From the NCBI GenBank assembly GCA_036274055.1, contig DASUGM010000051.1, positions 1-11,586 of the forward strand: 11,586 bases of DNA, read 5' to 3'. Position numbers and translations under genes: made by a program. Positions 1 to 6,818 of this stretch are shown piece by piece; within the stretch, counting starts at the first letter, position 1, and each line of letters begins with the position of its first letter. The DNA is from DASUGM01 sp036274055. Lineage in GTDB: Bacteria > Acidobacteriota > Vicinamibacteria > Vicinamibacterales > SCN-69-37. Under the pieces are notes generated by a model. It was not told where the DNA came from. It saw only the letters and a list, made by a program, of their open reading frames with translations, and made no database searches.

Positions 1-36
1 CAGACCCCGATGGGGTCTGACCCGTGTTTGACCCCG
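1..36. repeat. Small palindromic repeat at the window edge
   Basis: Bases 1-8 (CAGACCCC) and 12-19 (GGGGTCTG) form a perfect 8-bp stem with a 3-nt loop. GGGTC-T-GACCC at 13-23 is an overlapping second palindrome, and a further GACCCC follows at 30-35. GGGGTCTGACCC-type words resemble the extragenic palindromes that in some bacteria are mobilised by REP-associated tyrosine transposases; that link is from memory, and no such transposase lies here. It could also be part of a terminator for a gene to the left, although no T-run follows. The element may continue outside the window. Confidence 0.5.
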
Positions 37-43
37 CCCTTCC

Positions 44-70
44 TTGATCCGGATCGGTTAATATCAGCAA
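44..70 (+). promoter_or_regulatory. Weak candidate promoter/operator upstream of recO
   Basis: This is the only AT-leaning stretch before recO. It contains TAATAT (59-64), a plausible -10 box, and a perfect 10-bp palindrome GATCCGGATC (46-55), a possible operator. No -35 box lies at the usual 16-18 nt: TTGATC at 44 is too close and TTGACC at 28 too far. A start near base 71 would give a leader of about 44 nt. Low confidence; this rests on motif reading alone. Confidence 0.2.
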
Positions 71-114
71 GATGTAGGCCAGCGGCGGATGACCGCCTGC
101 TGGGCGCGTAACAG

Positions 115-879
115 ATGCGGGTCTATTCCGCCGATGGCCTGATTCTGCGGACCTACCGCTACGGCGAGGCGGACCGCATCGTGGTGTTCCTGACCGAGGA
201 CCGTGGCAAGAAGCGCGGTGTCGCCAAGAACGCCACCAAATCGCGCCGGCGCTTTGGCGCCGCCCTCGAGCCGCTGACGCGGGGGCGGGTCGCCTACGTC
301 GAACGCGAGCATCGCGAGCTCGTTCGGCTCGATCGGATCGAGCCGACCGCCATGCTGCTCGGGCGCGACTCGGCCCAGACGGCCGACGGCGCCTCAGTGC
401 TCGGGCACGCGGCGTACTTTGCCGAGCTGCTCGACGAGTGGTCGCCGGACGGGATGGCCAACGAACGGCTGTTCCGGCTGGGGGCGGCGGTCGGCGCGGC
501 GCTGGGCCGGGTGAGTTCGGTGGCGGCGCTGGCGCGCTACTTCGAGTACTGGCTGTTGCGGCTCGAAGGCGTGTATCCGGCCATCGACACGTGTCCTCGC
601 TGTGGGCGGCGCGTGCTCGGTGCCGGGGCGGTGCTGGTCCTGGCGGACCGCGCCTACGTGTGCCGCGAGTGCGCCCACGGCGGGCCGAAGCTCTCCGCCG
701 ACGCGATGCAGTTTCTGCGCGCGGCGGCGACACGGACGCCGGGCGAGGTCGGAGATGTGAGCCTCGCCGCCGGACCGCGGCGGGAACTGGCCCACGCGCA
801 CGATCGATTGATTGCCACGCATCTCGAAAAAGAACTGCGCTCGACGCGCATCGTCAAGGAGCTGGGACCCGACTCGTGA
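115..879 (+). CDS. recO: DNA repair protein RecO
   Basis: RecO is the cytoplasmic recombination mediator of the RecFOR pathway: it binds ssDNA and SSB, anneals strands and, with RecR, loads RecA onto gaps. The 254-aa product has the normal family length. Residues 1-80 fit the N-terminal OB-fold (DGLILRTYRYGEADRIVVFL, then a basic GKKRGVAKNATKSRRRFG segment). The middle is helical and carries a four-cysteine zinc-finger pattern, C160-x2-C163 and C183-x2-C186. The ATG at 115 gives the usual N-terminus, with the hydrophobic DGLILR strand starting at residue 7; its ribosome-binding site is weak. The stop overlaps the glyQ start by 4 nt (GTGA, 876-879), so recO is the first visible gene of an operon with glyQS. 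No anomalies seen. Confidence 0.93.
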   Translation: MRVYSADGLILRTYRYGEADRIVVFLTEDRGKKRGVAKNATKSRRRFGAALEPLTRGRVAYVEREHRELVRLDRIEPTAMLLGRDSAQTADGASVLGHAAYFAELLDEWSPDGMANERLFRLGAAVGAALGRVSSVAALARYFEYWLLRLEGVYPAIDTCPRCGRRVLGAGAVLVLADRAYVCRECAHGGPKLSADAMQFLRAAATRTPGEVGDVSLAAGPRRELAHAHDRLIATHLEKELRSTRIVKELGPDS

Positions 880-1763
880 CCCTTCAGGATCTGATCTTCA
901 AGCTCTCTGATTACTGGGCGGCGCAGGGCTGCCTCGTGCAGCAGCCCCTCGACATCGAAATGGGCGCCGGCACGATGCATCCCGAGACGTTCCTGCGGGT
1001 GCTCGGCTCGCAGCCATGGAACGTCGCCTACGTGCAGCCGTCGCGCCGCCCGGCCGACGGCCGCTTCGGGGAAAACCCGAACCGGCTCTTCAAGCATCAC
1101 CAGTTCCAGGTGATCCTCAAGCCCGCGCCCGACGACGTGCAGGATCTGTATCTGCAGAGCCTCGAGGCCTGCGGGATCGATTTGCGCGCGCACGACGTGC
1201 GTTTCGAGGAAGACAACTGGGAATCGCCGACGCTGGGGGCGTGGGGCATCGGCTGGCAGGTGATGTACGACGGCCTCGAGATCACCCAATTCACTTACTT
1301 CCAGCAGGCCGGCGGCCAGGACCTCTCGCCGATTTCGGTCGAGCTGACCTACGGCCTCGAGCGATTCGCGATGACGCTGCAGGGCGTCGACAACGTCTAC
1401 GACATGCTCTGGGCGCCCGGCGTGAAGTATCGCGACGTCCGCTTTCGCGACGAGGTCGAGCAGTCCAAGTACGCCTTCGGCCGGGTCGACGGGATCGACG
1501 CCGCGGCGTTCGCGGAGTTTCACCGCGAGATGTTCACCAAGAACTACGACTTCGCCAAGACGCTGATCGACGCCAAGCTGGTGCTGCCGGCGCTCGAATT
1601 CGCGCTCAAGTGCTCGCATCTGTTCAACATCCTTGACGCCAGCGGCAGCATCGGCGTCACCGAACGGACCGCCTACATCCTGCGCGTCCGGCAGCTGGCG
1701 ATCGCGATTGCCAGCGCCTGGGTCGCGTCGACCGAGGGAGAAGGAGTGCGTCATGGATCGTGA
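876..1763 (+). CDS. glyQ: Glycyl-tRNA synthetase alpha subunit
   Basis: This is the catalytic alpha chain of the bacterial alpha2beta2 glycyl-tRNA synthetase, which activates glycine with ATP and, with GlyS, charges tRNA-Gly in the cytoplasm. The 295-aa length is typical. Class II signatures are visible: an N-terminal LIFKLSDYWAAQGCLVQQP stretch; motif 2 around residues 51-83 (QPSRRPADGRFGENPNR, then HHQFQVILKP); and motif 3 near 156-166 (ELTYGLERFAM). The start is the GTG at 876, inside the recO stop (GTGA overlap), which fits translational coupling; no strong Shine-Dalgarno is visible. The reading frame stays open upstream to 438, but that part lies within recO and is not GlyQ-like. The 3' end overlaps glyS by 11 nt. 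Confidence 0.95.
   Translation: MTLQDLIFKLSDYWAAQGCLVQQPLDIEMGAGTMHPETFLRVLGSQPWNVAYVQPSRRPADGRFGENPNRLFKHHQFQVILKPAPDDVQDLYLQSLEACGIDLRAHDVRFEEDNWESPTLGAWGIGWQVMYDGLEITQFTYFQQAGGQDLSPISVELTYGLERFAMTLQGVDNVYDMLWAPGVKYRDVRFRDEVEQSKYAFGRVDGIDAAAFAEFHREMFTKNYDFAKTLIDAKLVLPALEFALKCSHLFNILDASGSIGVTERTAYILRVRQLAIAIASAWVASTEGEGVRHGS
1741..1746 (+). promoter_or_regulatory. Ribosome-binding site that sets the glyS start
   Basis: AAGGAG lies 6 nt before the ATG at 1753, inside the 3' end of glyQ. It is the best Shine-Dalgarno in the window and supports 1753 over the earlier in-frame start at 1633. Confidence 0.75.
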
Positions 1764-3978
1764 ACTCCTGCTCGAGCTCGGCGTCGAGGAAATGCCGGCG
1801 TCGTGGCTGCCGGCGCTGACCGCACAACTGGCCGAGCGTCTGCGCGCGCGTCTGATCGACGAAGGCTTTCCGCTGAAGGTCGGCGTCGAAGCGCACGCGA
1901 CGCCGCGCCGGCTCACGGCGGCGCTGCCGGAGCTGATCGATCGGCAGGAAGATCGCGACGAGACCGTGATGGGACCGCCGGTCAGCGCGTCGTTCGATGC
2001 CGACGGCCATCCGACCAACGCCGCGCTCGGGTTTGCGCGCAAGCTCGGCGCCGACTTCGACGCGCTCGTCCAGGTCGACACGCCGCGCGGCAAGTACCTC
2101 TCGTATCCGCGCCGGATCCGCGGCCGCGCCACCGTCGACGTCCTGCCGGACGTGCTCGCCAAGCTGCTCCGCGACATGACCTTTCCCAAGCAGATGCACT
2201 GGGACGCGCAGCTCGAGGACGGCAAGGGCAGCTTCGTCTTCGGCCGGCCGATTCGCTGGCTGCTGTTTCTGTACGGCGGACGGGTCGTGCCGTTCACGAT
2301 CGCGCGCAGCGCCAACGCGTCGAGCCCGCGCGTCCAGGACGTCACCTCTGGCGCCGTCACCTACGGCCATCGGTTCCTCGCGTCGACCGGCCGCGCCGGC
2401 CGCGCCATCAAAGTCCGCAGCTTCGACGAGTACCGCAAGAAGCTGACCGAGAACTTCGTGCTGCTGTCGCGCATCGAGCGCAAGGATCGCATTGTCCGCG
2501 AACTCGACACCCAGGCCCGCCGGCTCGGCGGACGCGCGATGGTCGCGCAGCATGCGCAGGCCGAGGCGCTGCTCGAGGAAGTGCCTGATCTCGTCGAATT
2601 TCCCGCGGTCGTCGCCGGCGCATTCAGCGCCGAGTTTCTTTCGCTGCCGGAAGAAGTCCTGACGACGACGTTGATTCATCATCAGCACTTCTTTCCGATC
2701 GTCGGCAACAACGGCGCGCTCATGCCCGCGTTCCTCGCGGTGACGAACACCCAGGTCGCCAACGACCGCGGCATTGCCACCAACGCCGAGCGCGTGGTCA
2801 CGGCGCGGCTGCGCGACGCCCGCTTCTTCTGGAACGCCGACAAGCAGATCGGCCTCGAAGCGCGGCTCGACCGCCTCGATACCGTGCTGTTTCACAAGCA
2901 ACTCGGTTCATATCGGGCGAAGGCGGCGCGCATCGAATCCCTGGCGCGCTGGATTGCCGCCGAGGTGCTTCAGCAGCCGGCGCAGGCCGATGCCGCGGCG
3001 CGCGCCGGACTGCTGTCGAAAGCGGACCTGGCCACGGACATGGTCCGCGAGTTCACCGAACTGCAGGGCGTGATGGGTGGTGTCTATGCCCGCGACGCCG
3101 GCGAGCCGGAAGCGGTATGGAAGGCGATCTACCACCACTATCAACCGTTGTCGGTTGAAGCCGCCACGCCGCCGAAGGCCGACCACCTCGGCGCCGCGCG
3201 CGTGACCTGGGCGGCCGTGTCGCTCGCCGACAAACTCGACACGCTCGTCGGCTTGTTCCTGGCCGGCGAGAAGCCGACGGGGTCCCGCGATCCCTTCGGC
3301 CTGCGCCGCCAGGCGCACGGCGTGCTCCGCATTCTCCTCGACGCCGAGGTTCTGACTGGCCGCAGCGTCAACACGCCACTCTGGCAGCTCGTGCTCAAGG
3401 CCCGCGAGGGCTTCGAGGGCCTCGACGACGCCGCGCTCGACGACCTGCGCGCGTTTCTCGAAGAGCGTCTGCAGTTCGCGCTCGAGTCGCGCGGCTACGA
3501 CCGCCGGACGATCCGCGCCGTGCTCCAGACCGAGGGGCGGATTCGATCGACCGCGGTCACCGACATCGAGCGCAATCTCGGCGGGCTGCGCGAATTCACC
3601 AGATCCGAGCCGTTCCGCAAGCTGGCCGAGGCCTTCAAACGCGTGAAGAACATCGCCAAGGACGTCACCGAGGCGGAGATTCCCGATCACGCGGCGCTGC
3701 GCGCCAGCCTGAAGGAAGGCGCCGAGATCGCGCTGCTCGACGAGCTGGATCAGCGCCTCGCCGCGATCGATGCCGCCGGCCGGCCGGGCGGCGACTTCAA
3801 GGCCGCCTACGCCGCCGCCGCCGGCTTCGAGCCGTCGGTGGCGCGGTTCTTCGACGAGGTGTTCGTAATGACCGATGACGCGGCGCTGCGGCGCGCGCGC
3901 CTGGGGTTGATGAAGCGGCTCGAGTCCGCAATTTTACAGCTCGGTGATATTTCCGAGATCGTCGCAACGGAGTCCTAA
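1753..3978 (+). CDS. glyS: Glycyl-tRNA synthetase beta subunit
   Basis: This is the beta chain of the tetrameric glycyl-tRNA synthetase, which carries tRNA recognition and anticodon binding and is required with GlyQ for charging. It has 741 aa, somewhat longer than the E. coli protein (about 690 aa). Visible family blocks are the N-terminal LLLELGVEEMPA (5-16), HATPRRL (48-54), PKQMHW with FGRPIRWLL (145-171), the HD-like helical region LLSKADLATDMVREFTELQG (420-439), and the conserved GEKPTGSRDPFGLRRQAHG block (505-523). A C-terminal helical, DALR-type anticodon-binding region includes KRVKNIAKDV. The start follows a good AAGGAG site. It overlaps glyQ by 11 nt, so co-translation with GlyQ, its stoichiometric partner, is expected. 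No frameshift or truncation seen. Confidence 0.95.
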   Translation: MDRELLLELGVEEMPASWLPALTAQLAERLRARLIDEGFPLKVGVEAHATPRRLTAALPELIDRQEDRDETVMGPPVSASFDADGHPTNAALGFARKLGADFDALVQVDTPRGKYLSYPRRIRGRATVDVLPDVLAKLLRDMTFPKQMHWDAQLEDGKGSFVFGRPIRWLLFLYGGRVVPFTIARSANASSPRVQDVTSGAVTYGHRFLASTGRAGRAIKVRSFDEYRKKLTENFVLLSRIERKDRIVRELDTQARRLGGRAMVAQHAQAEALLEEVPDLVEFPAVVAGAFSAEFLSLPEEVLTTTLIHHQHFFPIVGNNGALMPAFLAVTNTQVANDRGIATNAERVVTARLRDARFFWNADKQIGLEARLDRLDTVLFHKQLGSYRAKAARIESLARWIAAEVLQQPAQADAAARAGLLSKADLATDMVREFTELQGVMGGVYARDAGEPEAVWKAIYHHYQPLSVEAATPPKADHLGAARVTWAAVSLADKLDTLVGLFLAGEKPTGSRDPFGLRRQAHGVLRILLDAEVLTGRSVNTPLWQLVLKAREGFEGLDDAALDDLRAFLEERLQFALESRGYDRRTIRAVLQTEGRIRSTAVTDIERNLGGLREFTRSEPFRKLAEAFKRVKNIAKDVTEAEIPDHAALRASLKEGAEIALLDELDQRLAAIDAAGRPGGDFKAAYAAAAGFEPSVARFFDEVFVMTDDAALRRARLGLMKRLESAILQLGDISEIVATES

Positions 3979-3982
3979 TCGA

Positions 3983-6724
3983 ATGGCTAAGAAGACGGCA
4001 GCGAAGAAGAAGACAGCGAAGAAGTTCGTGTATTTCTTTGGCGGCGGCAAGGCTGAGGGCGATCGGACGATGCGCGACGCGCTCGGCGGCAAGGGCGCCA
4101 ACCTCGCCGAGATGACCAACGCCGGCCTGCCGGTGCCGCCCGGGTTCACGATCTCGACCGACGCCTGCCGGCTCTACTACGAGAAGGGCGCGAAGACCGC
4201 GCCGCACGTCGACGCCGAGATGCTCGCGCATCTCAAGACGCTCGAGAAGGTCTCGAGGAAGACGCTCGGTTCGAAAACCGATCCGCTGCTGGTGTCGGTC
4301 CGGTCCGGCGCCAAGTTCTCGATGCCCGGGATGATGGACACGATCCTCAACCTCGGCCTCAACGACACCACCGTCGAAGCGCTCAAAGCGAAGACCGGCA
4401 ACGGCCGGTTCGCCTTCGACAGCTACCGCCGCTTCATACAGATGTTCGGCAGCGTCGTCCTCGAGATCGCGAAGGACGCGTTCGAGCACGAGTTTGTCGC
4501 GGTGAAGAAGGCCAAAGGCGTCAAGGACGATCCCGATCTGGACGAGCTGGCGCTGCGTGAGGTGGTCGAGAAATTCAAGGCCATCGTCAAGCAGCAGACC
4601 AGGCGCGACTTCCCGCAGGATCCGATCGACCAGCTGCGGCTGTCGCGCGACGCGGTGTTCCGCTCGTGGCAGAACCCGCGCGCCAAGGAGTACCGGCGCA
4701 TCTACGAGATTCCCGACTCGATCGGCACCGCGGTCAACGTCCAGGCGATGGTGTTCGGCAACACCGGTGACCGATCGGGGACGGGGGTCGGCTTCACGCG
4801 CAATCCGGCGACCGGCGCCAGGGAGTTCTACGGCGAGTTCCTGATCAACGCCCAGGGCGAGGACGTCGTCGCCGGCATCCGCACCCCGCGCCCGATCGTC
4901 GAGCTCGAGCAGGTGATGCCCAAGGCGTACAAGCAGCTGCGCACGATCACGACGCGGCTCGAGAAGCACTACAAGGACATCCAGGACTTCGAGTTCACGA
5001 TTCAGGACGAAGAGCTGTTCATGCTGCAGACGCGCAGCGGCAAGCGCACCGGCTACGCCGCCGTCGTCATCGCCACCGATTTCGTCAGTGAGAAGGTGGT
5101 GACCCCGAAGGACGCGGTGCTGATGGTCGAGCCGGAGGCGCTGACGCAGTTGCTTGCGCCGATCTTCGATCCGAAGGAATGGAAGAAGATGCCGATCGCG
5201 ACCAGGGGCCTGCCGGCGTCGCCGGGCGCGGCCTCAGGTCAGGTCGTCTTCACCGCGGATCATGCGGTGGACTGGGCGCGCGACGGCAAGAAGGTGATGC
5301 TGGTCCGCAAGGAAACGGTGCCCGACGACATCCACGGCATGTACGTCGCGCAGGGCATCCTCACCGCGACCGGCGGCATGACCTCGCACGCCGCCGTCGT
5401 CGGCCGGCAAATGGGCAAACCATCGGTCGTCGGCGCTGGCGCGCTGCAAATCGATGAACACGCGAAGACCGTCCAGGTCGGCGACACGACGCTGAACGAA
5501 GGCGACTGGCTGTCGTTCGACGGACTCACCGGCGAAGTGAAAGTCGGCCAGGTGGCGACCAAGCCGAGCGAGATTCTGCAGGTCGTCAACGGCGAGATGA
5601 AGGAGAAGGACTCGGACATCTTCCGCCGCTTCAACCTGATCCTCTCGTGGGCCGACAAGCACCGCCGGCTGGGCATCCGCGCCAATGCCGATCAGCCGGA
5701 TCAGGCGGAGATCGCCTACGGTTTCGGCGCGCGCGGCATCGGGCTGTGCCGGACCGAGCACATGTTCTTTGGCGAGGGCCGGATTCCGATCGTCCAGGAG
5801 ATGATCCTCGCCGACAACGAGAAGGATCGACGCGCGGCGCTTGCGAAGCTGCTGCCGCTGCAGCGCGGCGATTTCTACGGCGTCTTCAAGGCGATGCACG
5901 GATCGCCGGTGACGATTCGGACCATCGATCCGCCCCTGCACGAGTTCCTGCCGAAGCGCGAGGACCTGATGGTCGACGTCGCCAGGCTGGAGACGGCGGG
6001 GAAGGCCGGGGCCGAGCTGGCCGAGAAGAAGCGGCTGTTGCATCGCGTCGAGCAGCTGCACGAGTTCAATCCGATGCTCGGGCACCGCGGCGTCCGTCTC
6101 GGCATTACCTATCCTGAGATCACCGAGATGCAGTCGCGCGCGATCATCGAGGCGGCATGCCAGCTCACCAAGGAAGGCATCAAGTGCGTGCCCGAAATCA
6201 TGATCCCGCTGGTCGGCGATGTCCGCGAGCTTCGTGATCAGAAGGCCGTCGTCGTCCGGGTCGCCGCCGAGGTCATGAAAGAGCAGGGCGTCAAGGTGAA
6301 ATACCTCGTCGGCACGATGATCGAAGTGCCGCGCGGCGCCATCACCGCCAACGAGATCGCCGCCGAGGCCGAGTTCTTCTCGTTCGGCACCAACGACCTG
6401 ACGCAGCTGACCTACGGGTTCTCGCGCGACGACATCGGCAAGTTCCTCGGCTCGTATCAGGACCGGAAGATTCTCGAGCGCGATCCGTTCGCCTCGCTCG
6501 ACACGACCGGTGTCGGCCAGCTGGTCGAGATGGGCACCAAGCGGGGCCGGGCGACGAAGGCCGATCTCAAGGTCGGCATCTGCGGCGAGCACGGCGGCGA
6601 CCCGTCGTCGATTCACTTCTTCGACAAGGCCGGTCTCGACTACGTCAGCTGCTCGCCGTACAGAGTTCCAGTGGCTCGCCTCGCCGCCGCGCAAAGTGCG
6701 CTGAAGGCGACGGCGTTCAGTTAG
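3983..6724 (+). CDS. ppdK: Pyruvate, phosphate dikinase
   Basis: PPDK catalyses the reversible conversion of pyruvate, ATP and phosphate to PEP, AMP and pyrophosphate, serving gluconeogenesis or PPi-linked glycolysis in the cytoplasm. The 913-aa product has all three parts: an N-terminal ATP-grasp nucleotide-binding region (about 16-355; GGKGANLAEM, SVRSGAKFSMPGMMDT, GFTRNPATG), a swivelling phosphohistidine domain (about 405-530) with the catalytic GGMTSHA, H469, and a C-terminal PEP/pyruvate TIM barrel (about 540-913; GIGLCRTEHMFF, FGTNDLTQ, CGEHGGDP with catalytic C867). The phosphohistidine motif keeps the threonine (T467) used by PDRP-type regulators elsewhere, but no regulator gene is here. 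The ATG at 3983 is 4 nt after glyS; GGAG at 3969-3972 is a possible ribosome-binding site with long (10-nt) spacing. The N-terminus begins with a lysine/alanine-rich tail before the conserved fold. PEP synthase is excluded by the PPDK-type blocks. Confidence 0.96.
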   Translation: MAKKTAAKKKTAKKFVYFFGGGKAEGDRTMRDALGGKGANLAEMTNAGLPVPPGFTISTDACRLYYEKGAKTAPHVDAEMLAHLKTLEKVSRKTLGSKTDPLLVSVRSGAKFSMPGMMDTILNLGLNDTTVEALKAKTGNGRFAFDSYRRFIQMFGSVVLEIAKDAFEHEFVAVKKAKGVKDDPDLDELALREVVEKFKAIVKQQTRRDFPQDPIDQLRLSRDAVFRSWQNPRAKEYRRIYEIPDSIGTAVNVQAMVFGNTGDRSGTGVGFTRNPATGAREFYGEFLINAQGEDVVAGIRTPRPIVELEQVMPKAYKQLRTITTRLEKHYKDIQDFEFTIQDEELFMLQTRSGKRTGYAAVVIATDFVSEKVVTPKDAVLMVEPEALTQLLAPIFDPKEWKKMPIATRGLPASPGAASGQVVFTADHAVDWARDGKKVMLVRKETVPDDIHGMYVAQGILTATGGMTSHAAVVGRQMGKPSVVGAGALQIDEHAKTVQVGDTTLNEGDWLSFDGLTGEVKVGQVATKPSEILQVVNGEMKEKDSDIFRRFNLILSWADKHRRLGIRANADQPDQAEIAYGFGARGIGLCRTEHMFFGEGRIPIVQEMILADNEKDRRAALAKLLPLQRGDFYGVFKAMHGSPVTIRTIDPPLHEFLPKREDLMVDVARLETAGKAGAELAEKKRLLHRVEQLHEFNPMLGHRGVRLGITYPEITEMQSRAIIEAACQLTKEGIKCVPEIMIPLVGDVRELRDQKAVVVRVAAEVMKEQGVKVKYLVGTMIEVPRGAITANEIAAEAEFFSFGTNDLTQLTYGFSRDDIGKFLGSYQDRKILERDPFASLDTTGVGQLVEMGTKRGRATKADLKVGICGEHGGDPSSIHFFDKAGLDYVSCSPYRVPVARLAAAQSALKATAFS

Positions 6725-6805
6725 GCCCTAGGCCTTAGGCCCTTGGCCCTGGGTGGTTCTCGGTTCGGCGAACCTGCCAGGGCCTATGGCCCAATGCCAA
6801 GGGCC
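6724..6805. repeat. Inverted pair of GGCCYTD heptamer arrays
   Basis: Four heptamers run head to tail from 6724 to 6751: GGCCCTA, GGCCTTA, GGCCCTT, GGCCCTG. Bases 6777-6805 are an inverted copy of 6724-6752, 24 of 29 positions matching with no gap. The 24-nt centre holds a small hairpin, GGTTC (6762-6766) with GAACC (6770-6774). The array begins on the last base of the ppdK stop codon and ends 13 nt before mutL. As RNA it would fold into a long GC-rich stem and might attenuate read-through or protect the ppdK 3' end; there is no T-run, so a classical intrinsic terminator is unlikely. It shares its design, but not its sequence, with the repeats at 8621-9122 and 11284-11500. Confidence 0.75.
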
Positions 6806-6818
6806 GGACACAGGCTCT

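Noticed and set aside
438..875. Upstream extension of the glyQ frame
   Set aside because: It lies entirely within recO in another frame and is unlike GlyQ; the GTG at 876 gives the full-length family protein.
654..2360. Long antisense open frames over recO-glyS, glyS, ppdK and mutL (for example 654-2360, 1657-2901, 5234-6694 and 7122-8549, minus strand)
   Set aside because: Low-complexity Arg/Ala/Asp-rich translations opposite well-supported genes, as expected when GC-rich codons suppress stops on the other strand.
6724..6805. Classical Rho-independent terminator
   Set aside because: The structure is strong but no T-run follows on either strand, and the arms are a degenerate repeat rather than a compact stem.
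6753..6818. Earlier mutL start adding 22 residues
   Set aside because: The added peptide is encoded by the heptamer inverted repeat and is not MutL-like.
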